This document shows, piece after piece, positions 1 to 4,963 of a DNA stretch of 5,738 bases; within the stretch, counting starts at the first letter, position 1; each line of letters begins with the position of its first letter. A program made the position numbers and the translations under genes. Source of the stretch: Bacillota bacterium (GTDB taxonomy: Bacteria > Bacillota > Clostridia > Acetivibrionales > Acetivibrionaceae); contig JAEWSG010000116.1 in NCBI GenBank assembly GCA_023398495.1, positions 1 through 5,738 of the forward strand, read 5' to 3'. Under the pieces are notes generated by a model. That model was not told where the DNA came from. It ran no database searches and saw only the letters and a program-made list of their open reading frames with translations.

Positions 1-1169
1 CCAGAATGTATGACCCGAAGGTTGCAAGGTTTTTGCAGGAAGATACATATTTGGGTGATGCAGGGGATCCGCTTAGTTTGAATCTGTATACGTATTGTGT
101 CAACAATCCGTTGATTTATTGGGATCCGACAGGGCACTATGCGGCAAATGGTAGTGATGAATATATCAGAACTCATGATGAAGATGCTTATGAGAAAATA
201 GGTGAATTTGGTCTAAATTATAATAAATACAACGATAAAATTCAAAAATCGCAATCCAAGGGTGAAGTTGAGTATTATAGAACTCTCAGGGATGAGCAGG
301 CATTTGAAGCAGATAAGATTAGGAATGACTTCCAAAAGATTCATCCTGAGTTTGCTGATATCCGAAAGAACGGAATGAAATTACCTAAAAAGTCGACTAG
401 TGATATTGGTGGTTCTTATTTTAAGTCATCACCAACGTCAACAATACAATCATCTCCAAAAGTAACTATTCAATCATCAGAGCTTGACCCAATAGAAAAA
501 GCTGCAATTGAATTTGCAAAAGGAGAGCTAGATGATATTATTAGCAAATATTACAACGAATGGCCGGGTTCTTTTAAAATTGGAGAGTATACGTGGGGCA
601 ATGAATATAAAAATGAATACCAAGCAGAAGTAGCTAGAGTTAATGATATTCTTAGGTATACTAATTTTATATTTGATACTATTGATCTTGCAGACACTAT
701 TAAGGAGTATTATGAAGAAACTGTGGCTATCACAGGCGGTGAACCTAGCACTACTTTGGTAGGTACAATTGTATTTACTGCAATGGACAAGGCGTGGAGT
801 TTAGAACCGGGAACAGACGATATACCTGATTTCCTTGGTTTAAATAGTCTATTTAATAAGAATGTGTCGAAAGCTCTTGAAAAGTCAGCATTTATTAATA
901 ATTCTGATTATAAATATCTAGTGTATTGTGGGAGGTTTTTATTTCAAGAAGGACCAAGGAAGAAATTTGTAGATAAAATTGATTCTCGTATTGTTTCTTA
1001 TATGAATCAAACAGAAGATAGTTATGATAGTATTGAAGATAATGAAAAATATAAGAACGCAGTACTAAATTATTGGATTGATATTGTTAATATGAATAAT
1101 AACTATGACAGATCTTATAACAATATGAAATCAGCTTTAAAAGTTATTGATTCAAAATATAAAAATTGA
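1..1169 (+). CDS. RHS-repeat polymorphic toxin, C-terminal part (5' end outside window)
   Basis: The frame is already open at base 3, so the ATG at 6 is internal and the gene enters from the left. Numbering from that ATG, residues 1-44 match the end of the RHS-associated core: RMYDPKVARFLQEDTY, then NLYTYCVNNPLIYWDPTGH. The DPTGH motif marks the boundary after which such proteins carry a variable C-terminal effector. That region here is about 343 residues, charged and AT-rich. It has a low-complexity linker at 141-158 with an 8-residue tandem repeat (SSPTSTIQ/SSPKVTIQ). The tip, residues 236-387, is the part duplicated at 3986-4444. I recognise no nuclease, deaminase or ADP-ribosylation motif in it. 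RHS proteins form a hollow shell that encloses the effector and delivers it to rival cells; that role is family knowledge. The toxin call is inferred from the architecture and from the lipoprotein 14 bases downstream. Confidence 0.88.
   Translation, partial: RMYDPKVARFLQEDTYLGDAGDPLSLNLYTYCVNNPLIYWDPTGHYAANGSDEYIRTHDEDAYEKIGEFGLNYNKYNDKIQKSQSKGEVEYYRTLRDEQAFEADKIRNDFQKIHPEFADIRKNGMKLPKKSTSDIGGSYFKSSPTSTIQSSPKVTIQSSELDPIEKAAIEFAKGELDDIISKYYNEWPGSFKIGEYTWGNEYKNEYQAEVARVNDILRYTNFIFDTIDLADTIKEYYEETVAITGGEPSTTLVGTIVFTAMDKAWSLEPGTDDIPDFLGLNSLFNKNVSKALEKSAFINNSDYKYLVYCGRFLFQEGPRKKFVDKIDSRIVSYMNQTEDSYDSIEDNEKYKNAVLNYWIDIVNMNNNYDRSYNNMKSALKVIDSKYKN
426..479 (+). repeat. Tandem repeat coding a Ser/Thr/Gln linker in the RHS C-terminal region
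   Basis: Two adjacent 24-base units encode SSPTSTIQ and SSPKVTIQ, followed by a further SS. The composition is typical of a flexible linker. It separates the part of the variable region next to the RHS core from the C-terminal part that contains the duplicated 152-residue module. Confidence 0.6.
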
Positions 1170-1173
1170 GGGG
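1168..1173 (+). promoter_or_regulatory. Ribosome binding site for the first immunity-like lipoprotein
   Basis: GAGGGG overlaps the toxin stop codon and lies 10 bases before the ATG at 1184. It supports that ATG over the TTG at 1166, which overlaps the toxin stop. The homologous gene at 4459 has AAGGGG at the same distance from its ATG and no upstream extension. Confidence 0.65.
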
Positions 1174-1183
1174 CTTGAAAGAC

Positions 1184-1609
1184 ATGATTAATATTAAATT
1201 AGGTGTTTTTTGTGTGATTGTACTTATTTCATTTATATCATTAGTAGGGTGTGAAAATAAGGAATTTGTAAAAGATTATACAGAGTATAAAAAATTATAT
1301 GTGGAAGTAGTAAATGAATTTGTACCAAATGATTCGGATTATGAACTTGAAAAGTTAAATGAGCCGCCTATAATGGAAAAACTCGAACAAATGGATAAAA
1401 TAGTAAAAAAAATGAGCAACAATGCATCCACTAAAAGAGAAAAACAGATGCTTTCTAACGCATTACAACTTAATGAAGGATTACAGTTTTTAAAGTATGC
1501 TGCAAATAATAAAGACAATCTAACACTAGATGAAAGAAGAAAGCGTTCAGGTGAGGTGTTATCGGCTAAAATGAACAGAAAAGATATAGAAGAGGGGGAT
1601 TTATTATAA
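1184..1609 (+). CDS. Small lipoprotein, probable immunity protein of the RHS toxin
   Basis: This gene encodes 141 residues starting MINIKLGVFC. A hydrophobic signal segment (about residues 6-20) ends in the lipobox LVGC, with the acceptor cysteine at position 23, so the mature protein should be lipid-anchored on the outer face of the membrane. The rest is charged and probably helical, with no family I recognise; it ends KDIEEGDLL. The start was chosen by its ribosome site and by agreement with the paralogue at 4459. It follows the toxin stop by 14 bases and is surely co-transcribed with it. A small gene directly after an RHS toxin tip is usually the cognate immunity gene, and here the link is strengthened because toxin tip and lipoprotein are duplicated together. 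A surface lipoprotein would suit a toxin acting at the envelope. That role is inferred; a simple accessory lipoprotein remains possible. Confidence 0.75.
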   Translation: MINIKLGVFCVIVLISFISLVGCENKEFVKDYTEYKKLYVEVVNEFVPNDSDYELEKLNEPPIMEKLEQMDKIVKKMSNNASTKREKQMLSNALQLNEGLQFLKYAANNKDNLTLDERRKRSGEVLSAKMNRKDIEEGDLL

Positions 1610-1741
1610 TAAGGAGCATGAAGGATATGATTAATAATGAATAAATTAGTAATTCTTTGTGTGATTGTACTCATTTTATTTATATCATTAGGAAGAAGGA
1701 ACAAAAGTAGTACTAGTAAATCCGATGCACGTAAAGCGTAG
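1610..1741 (+). pseudogene. Broken third copy of the immunity-like lipoprotein, 5' end only
   Basis: The sequence from the TAA at 1610 through the ATG at 1627 to about 1690 matches 4442 to about 4520, which covers the stop, 14-base gap and 5' end of the second immunity gene. A 4-base insertion near 1636-1640 shifts the original frame, so the ATG at 1627 meets a stop after five codons. A second ATG at 1637 restores the frame and gives MNKLVILCVIVLILFISLG, the signal segment. Homology stops at about 1690, just before the lipobox, and the frame runs into unrelated sequence to a TAG at 1739-1741. The product would be a 34-residue hydrophobic peptide without the acceptor cysteine. The break coincides with the start of the IS110 remnant, so a mobile-element event followed by deletion probably caused the truncation. 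Confidence 0.75.
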
Positions 1742-1800
1742 CAAGGAGTTTGACGATAATAGCCCCACAAAGAACGACCGCAAGGATCCAAAGACAATAG

Positions 1801-1851
1801 CAATGAGACGAGGGGACACAATGAGACGAGGGGACATGAGACGAGGGGACA
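1801..1851 (+). repeat. Tandem 18-bp repeat, two perfect units and a shortened third
   Basis: The unit caatgagacgaggggaca occurs perfectly at 1801-1818 and 1819-1836. A third copy lacking the first three bases sits at 1837-1851 and leads directly into a palindrome. The unit is more GC-rich than its surroundings. Its lengths (18, 18 and 15) are multiples of three, so the frame of the IS110 remnant stays open through it. Short repeats with GGGACA/TGTCCC cores occur as dispersed extragenic elements in many bacteria, but I cannot assign this one to a named family. Confidence 0.8.
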
Positions 1852-1864
1852 GGTACATTGTCCC
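1846..1864. repeat. Palindrome GGGACA-ggtacat-TGTCCC
   Basis: A perfect 6-bp inverted repeat with a 7-base loop starts inside the last tandem repeat unit. The same core recurs at 4903-4921, with loop ggtacgt and one G-T pair in place of G-C. There is no run of T after it on either strand, so it is not an ordinary terminator. It is more likely a small dispersed palindromic element. Confidence 0.65.
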
Positions 1865-1944
1865 ACCAATAAAGAACAAGGAATAAGGCCGGAAGCAAAT
1901 CCTGGACTTTATGGCACCAAAAAAGATTTGACACATTAGCAAGA

Positions 1945-2502
1945 TTACTTCAAGCTGTAATGATTTGATGCTATACGATACTCTATGGTAGAAATATGGC
2001 GGGATATACTAAAGAACACAAAGAAGAGTGAGACAAAAAGAAAAGATTTCAGATTACCGTCAATAATACCAATAGTTTTATACAATGGAGCATCTGAATG
2101 GACAGCATGTCGCAGTTTCAGAGAAAAACTAAGTGGAAATGAAATGTTTTTAAATCACGTGCTGGATTTTAATTACATACAATAGGATTATTTAAGGGTT
2201 GGTTCAAATGGATAATAAAGCCGAGGATATCACAAGAATTACAGCCTAAAATAGATGAGATATTGGAAAAGGCACAGTCAATGGAGGTGGAAAACATGGT
2301 TTACAATTTAGCAAATACCATTGAAGAGTTACAGAAAAAGGCAGAGAGTAAGGGTATAGAAAAAGGTATAGAGAAGGGTATAGAAAAAGGGAAAATTGAA
2401 GTTGCAAAATCGGTATTGGAAAAAGGTGCAGATTTAGATTTTGTAATAAAAATTACTGGGCTAGATGCTGAGTTTATTAAGAAATTAAAGGAAGAAATAT
2501 GA
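1945..2502 (+). pseudogene. Rpn/YhgA-like PD-(D/E)XK nuclease-transposase gene, degraded
   Basis: Two family pieces lie in different frames. The first (frame of 1985, ending at a TAG at 2183-2185) reads MVEIWRDILKN, then FRLPSIIPIVLYNG and HVLDFNYIQ, the middle of a Rpn-family protein. The second, open from 2173 and recognisable from about 2188, reads LFKGWFKWIIKPR, then KIDEILEKAQSMEVENM, an IEKG repeat tract, and a C-terminal helix ending ITGLDAEFIKKLKEEI. In intact relatives these blocks are separated by a further stretch of several dozen residues, so an internal deletion with frame change is inferred at about 2173-2190. The N-terminal catalytic part is absent. Faint similarity to the block before MVEIW can be seen from about 1945 with several small indels. 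Intact members are RecA-independent recombination-promoting nucleases or transposase-like proteins. This copy should be inactive. Confidence 0.82.
2350..2391 (+). repeat. 12-bp tandem repeat encoding (KGIE)n
   Basis: Three imperfect 12-base units encode KGIEKGIEKGIEKGK in the C-terminal part of the Rpn-like remnant. Such IEKG tracts are a hallmark of this family and vary in copy number, presumably by replication slippage. It is listed as a family marker. Confidence 0.8.
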
Positions 2503-2515
2503 TAATAAGAAACAT

Positions 2516-2556
2516 AGAGATTTCTCGGGAACAGATGGGGAATCTCTTTTTCTTTT
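2516..2556 (+). terminator. Intrinsic terminator after the Rpn-like remnant
   Basis: An 11-bp stem pairs AGAGATTTCTC (2516-2526) with GGGGAATCTCT (2537-2547), including two G-U pairs, around a 10-base loop. It is followed directly by TTTTCTTTT (2548-2556). It starts 14 bases after the stop of the Rpn-like remnant and has the classic form of a rho-independent terminator. It should separate the transcription of everything upstream from the WG-repeat gene. Confidence 0.85.
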
Positions 2557-2587
2557 AGGTTTATCATCTTACGCATATTATGGAAAG

Positions 2588-2785
2588 ATGGAAATTATCA
2601 ATCATGGATTTGAAAAACCTAAATACATAGAGTCTCGTGGTGATTTTGTGGTTTTTTGGGTGTTGATTAAAGGGAATTCATTTCGATTTGATCTTTTTCA
2701 TGATTACGATTTTGATGGAAAATGCAACTGTATCCATGGGGAACAAAGGAATGGGATAAGAGGAGCACCTCCTTTGGAGATGTGA
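2588..2785 (+). CDS. Small hypothetical ORF, possible gene fragment
   Basis: This ORF of 65 codons lies between the terminator and the WG-repeat gene. The segment GFEKPKYIESRGDFVVFW faintly recalls the end of the ATPase-like region of AlbA_2/Schlafen-type ATP-binding proteins, where a G..KP.F.E..GDF.V pattern is common. The rest (FDLFHDYDFDGKCNCIHG and the tail) shows nothing I recognise. There is no clear ribosome site before the ATG. The frame is open back to 2507, through the terminator, without another good start. It could be a relic of a larger gene, a real small gene, or chance. Confidence 0.25.
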   Translation: MEIINHGFEKPKYIESRGDFVVFWVLIKGNSFRFDLFHDYDFDGKCNCIHGEQRNGIRGAPPLEM

Positions 2786-2800
2786 GACGACCATAAAATT

Positions 2801-2806
2801 GAGGTG
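2801..2806 (+). promoter_or_regulatory. Ribosome binding site of the WG-repeat lipoprotein
   Basis: GAGGTG lies 8 bases before the ATG at 2815 but only 2 bases before the ATG at 2809. This decides for the later start, giving a protein that begins MKRFTLVLVI. Confidence 0.7.
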
Positions 2807-2814
2807 AAATGACA

Positions 2815-3927
2815 ATGAAAAGATTTACGTTAGTATTGGTGATTATGTTATCTTTATTGTCGGCATGTAATACTATGTCGGCAAATAAAACAAATATAAG
2901 TGAAGAAGAATTGGAAAAGCTTGCGTTGTTTCCTGTTCGAAGTGGATTTAAGTGGGGATATATTGATGATAAAGGAAATATAATAATTAAACCCAGGTTT
3001 AAAGATGCTAGAGAATTTTATGAAGGTTTAGCCGCAGTAAAAATTGATGAGGGCAAATGGGGGTATATCAATAAAAAAGGTGAAGTAGTAATAAAGCCAC
3101 AGTTTTATTATTCAGGTGGATTTCAGGGCGATATAGCTCCTTATGGAATACCGTCAAAAAATTCACGTAGGGGTATTGTTTCCGGTTACATTAATAAACA
3201 CGGAGAAATAATACTTCAACCTAGTTATGTAAGTATTGGTCAATTCGATGAGGGCCTCAATCCTGTAGTACCTCTGGGTAGTTTCAAACATTTATATGGA
3301 TACATCGATAAAAACTTTAAAATGGTAATACCACAGCAGTTTGAAGAGGCAATGTATTTTAGTGATGGACTTGCAGTTGTTAAGAAAAAAAATAGTGATA
3401 GATATCACAGTTACATAGACAAAACAGGAAATGTTGTAATTGAAGGTGAGTTTATTGGAGCTTTCAGTTTTAATGAAGGACTGGCAGCAGTTCAAGTTGA
3501 CAGTTCGAAGGCTTATGGAGTCATAAATAAGAAGGGAGAGTTTGTGATTGAACCTAAATACGCTAGCTTCTATGAGTTTAATGAGGGGTTAATATCATTT
3601 GGAATAAAGGATAGCAATAATAAAATAAAATACGGTTTTATGGATAAAGATGAAAACATTGTTGTTCAACCAATTTATGAGAATGCCACTATTTTTAGTG
3701 AAGGACTAGCAGCAGTGTCAGTAAACATTAATGAGAATGCTTTGATGAATAATCCTCTTTATAAATGGGGTTATATTGACAAAACCGGTAAAATGGTTAT
3801 TAAGCCAAGTTTTGATGGAGCTACAGCATTTAGAGATGGTGTTGCACTTGTTCGAGTTGGTAAGGAACTGAGGATAAAGGAAGGCTATATAGATAAGACA
3901 GGTAAGTATATTTGGAAGCCTCGATAA
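2815..3927 (+). CDS. WG-repeat lipoprotein
   Basis: This gene encodes 370 residues from the ATG at 2815; an ATG two codons earlier is too close to the ribosome site. A lipoprotein signal, MKRFTLVLVIMLSLLSAC, has the lipobox LSAC and acceptor cysteine 18. After a short linker come about nine WG-type repeats of roughly 35-45 residues, each with a core like WGYIDKxGxxVIxPxFxxAxxFxEGLAAV. The best copies are WGYIDD, WGYINK, YGYIDK and WGYIDK; others have drifted (HSYIDK, YGVINK, YGFMDK). The last, EGYIDKTGKYIWKPR, is cut off at the stop. WG (KWG) repeats fold as beta-rich repeat domains, found in surface or secreted proteins of Clostridia and Bacteroidetes. Their function is mostly unknown, with ligand or protein binding presumed. 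The frame is intact, with its own ribosome site after a terminator, so it appears to be expressed separately from the toxin genes on either side. I see no clear promoter. Confidence 0.92.
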   Translation: MKRFTLVLVIMLSLLSACNTMSANKTNISEEELEKLALFPVRSGFKWGYIDDKGNIIIKPRFKDAREFYEGLAAVKIDEGKWGYINKKGEVVIKPQFYYSGGFQGDIAPYGIPSKNSRRGIVSGYINKHGEIILQPSYVSIGQFDEGLNPVVPLGSFKHLYGYIDKNFKMVIPQQFEEAMYFSDGLAVVKKKNSDRYHSYIDKTGNVVIEGEFIGAFSFNEGLAAVQVDSSKAYGVINKKGEFVIEPKYASFYEFNEGLISFGIKDSNNKIKYGFMDKDENIVVQPIYENATIFSEGLAAVSVNINENALMNNPLYKWGYIDKTGKMVIKPSFDGATAFRDGVALVRVGKELRIKEGYIDKTGKYIWKPR

Positions 3928-3979
3928 TGGTATATTAAAACTATAGGGAAAGCGACTGTAATTGACCTGTACGATTACA

Positions 3980-4444
3980 CTTATTTATGAAAAAACTGTG
4001 GCTATCACAGGCGGTGAACATAGCACTACTTTGGTAGGTACAATTGTATTTACTGCAATGGACAAAGCTTGGAGTTTAGAACCAGGAAAAGATGATATTC
4101 CTGATTCCCTTGGTTTAAATAGTGCATTTAATAAGAATGTATCTAGAGCTCTTGAAAAGTCAACATGTATTAATAATTCTGATTATAAATATCTAGTGTA
4201 TTGTGGGAGGTTTTTATTTCAAGAAGGACCAAGGAAGAAATTTGTAGATAAAATTGATGCAAAGATTATTTCTTATATGAATAAAACAGAAAATCGCTAT
4301 AATAAAATTGAAGATAATGAAAAATATAAGGACGCTGTACTAAATTATTGGATGGATATTATTAATATGAATAACAACTACGACAGATTTTATGACAATA
4401 TGAAATCAGCTATAAAAGTAATTGATTTAAAGTATAAAAATTAA
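3980..4444 (+). pseudogene. Orphan (displaced) copy of the RHS toxin tip, no RHS core and no clear start
   Basis: From about 3986 to the TAA at 4442-4444 this is a second copy of residues 236-387 of the RHS protein at the left. It begins YEKTVAITGGE, includes the identical block YLVYCGRFLFQEGPRKKFVD, and ends KVIDLKYKN. By hand count about 23 of 152 residues differ. Homology begins abruptly near 3980 and includes no RHS core or linker. The frame is open back to a TTG at 3962, but that has only a poor, distant ribosome site (GGGAA at 3946), and the next in-frame ATG lies inside the conserved block. It is therefore probably not translated by itself, though the absence of stops or shifts over 152 codons suggests it is recent or maintained. 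In RHS loci such displaced tips act as a silent store that can recombine onto the full-length gene; that role is inferred here. Confidence 0.78.
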
Positions 4445-4458
4445 GGGGCATAAAGGAC

Positions 4459-4881
4459 ATGATTAATAATAAATTAGTAATTTTTTGTGTGATTGCACTC
4501 ATTTCATTTATATTATTAGTGGGTTGTGAAAATAAGGAATTTGTAAAAGATTATGAGGATTACAAAAAATTATATGTGGAAGTAGTAGATGAATTTGTAC
4601 CAAAAGATTCAGATTATGAACTGGAAAAATTAAAAGATCAGTTCATAGTGGAGAAACTTGATCAAATGGATAAAATTGCAGAAAAAATGAGCAATAATGC
4701 ATCCACTAAAAGAGAAAAGCAGATGCTTTCTAATGTATTACAATTTAATGAGGGATTAAAGTTTTTAAAGTACGCTGCAAATAATAAAGATTATCTAACA
4801 GAAGATGAAAGAGGAAGGGTCACAGGTGAGGTGTTAGATGCTGATGTAGACAGGAAAGATATAGAAGAGGGCAATTTATGA
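4459..4881 (+). CDS. Second immunity-like lipoprotein, partner of the orphan toxin tip
   Basis: This intact 140-residue paralogue of the lipoprotein at 1184 begins MINNKLVIFC, has the lipobox LVGC with cysteine 23, and ends KDIEEGNL. AAGGGG at 4443-4448 lies 10 bases before the ATG. It starts 14 bases after the stop of the orphan toxin tip, the same spacing as in the first pair. By hand count about 31 of 140 residues differ from the first copy. Changes cluster around residues 55-65 and in the last 25, while FVKDY, KKLYVEVV and NNASTKREKQMLSN are conserved. An intact immunity gene next to a truncated toxin fits the usual orphan-module pattern, protecting against sibling cells that carry the matching toxin. 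No promoter was recognised before it. Confidence 0.78.
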   Translation: MINNKLVIFCVIALISFILLVGCENKEFVKDYEDYKKLYVEVVDEFVPKDSDYELEKLKDQFIVEKLDQMDKIAEKMSNNASTKREKQMLSNVLQFNEGLKFLKYAANNKDYLTEDERGRVTGEVLDADVDRKDIEEGNL

Positions 4882-4891
4882 GTTAAGGTTA

Positions 4892-4932
4892 ACAGAGATA
4901 TAGGGACAGGTACGTTGTTCCTTTATCTCTGT
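4892..4932. repeat. Long palindrome after the second toxin-immunity module
   Basis: ACAGAGATA (4892-4900) pairs perfectly with TATCTCTGT (4924-4932). Inside it AGGGACA (4902-4908) pairs with TGTTCCT (4916-4922) with one G-U, leaving one T-T mismatch and a 7-base loop ggtacgt. The stem is about 16 bp and starts 10 bases after the immunity stop. The following bases, aaagaatt, contain no T run, so it is not a standard terminator, though a stem this strong could still slow polymerase or protect the mRNA end. Its centre is the same as that of the palindrome at 1846-1864, which suggests both belong to one dispersed element. Confidence 0.7.
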
Positions 4933-4963
4933 AAAGAATTAAGTGACAAGTCTAACCATTTGA

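Larger units (their letters stand above)
1692..1886 (+). pseudogene. IS110-family transposase remnant
   Basis: This frame, open from 1692 (preceded by a TAG at 1689) to a TAA at 1884, begins EEGTKVVLVNPMHVKRSK, then EFDDNSPTKNDRKDPKTIA to about base 1800. It matches the RuvC-like DEDD transposase domain of the IS110 family: the VVLVNP strand and the K-x-D-x-x-D segment with the last two acidic residues of the catalytic tetrad. The N-terminal part of the domain and the whole C-terminal IS116/IS902-type half are missing. After KTIA the frame enters an MRRGD repeat produced by the GGGACA repeats. The closing RYIVPPI could be the family's GRY..P segment or a by-product of the palindrome there. 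No start codon or ribosome site serves it, and it cannot transpose. IS110 elements lack classical inverted-repeat ends, and none was found. Confidence 0.72.

Noticed and set aside
1166..1183. TTG start at 1166 overlapping the toxin stop for the first lipoprotein
   Set aside because: The ATG at 1184 has a well-placed ribosome site and matches the start of the paralogue at 4459; the extension would spoil the signal peptide.
1801..1851. Possible CRISPR array
   Set aside because: The repeat units are directly adjacent with no spacers, and there are only three.
1339..1869. 176-codon minus-strand ORF with repeated CPLVS peptides
   Set aside because: It is antisense to the immunity lipoprotein and the IS110 remnant; the CPLVS repeats are the reverse complement of the GGGACA tandem repeat. 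No ribosome site and no recognisable protein family.
1688..1942. Two overlapping minus-strand ORFs of 84 and 73 codons
   Set aside because: Both run antisense through the IS110 remnant and GGGACA repeats and share repeat-derived peptides (SPRL, VPSSH). They are shadows of repeat sequence.
2301..2576. 91-codon minus-strand ORF with a PFSI repeat
   Set aside because: It is antisense to the KGIE repeat tract of the Rpn-like remnant and starts beyond the terminator. A shadow frame.
2761..2773. AGGAG-cac-CTCCT hairpin before the WG-repeat gene
   Set aside because: A 5-bp stem with a 3-base loop and only TTT after it is too weak for a terminator, and it does not cover the gene's ribosome site.
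2781..2790. tgtgagacga resembling the tgagacgagggg repeat unit
   Set aside because: Only eight bases (tgagacga) match and the GGGACA core is absent, so chance is a sufficient explanation.
3292..3495. 67-codon minus-strand ORF
   Set aside because: It lies entirely antisense within the WG-repeat lipoprotein, which is a clear coding frame.
3958..3977. GTAAT...ATTAC inverted repeat before the orphan toxin tip
   Set aside because: Five base pairs of AT-rich sequence is expected by chance; no promoter or operator could be supported here.
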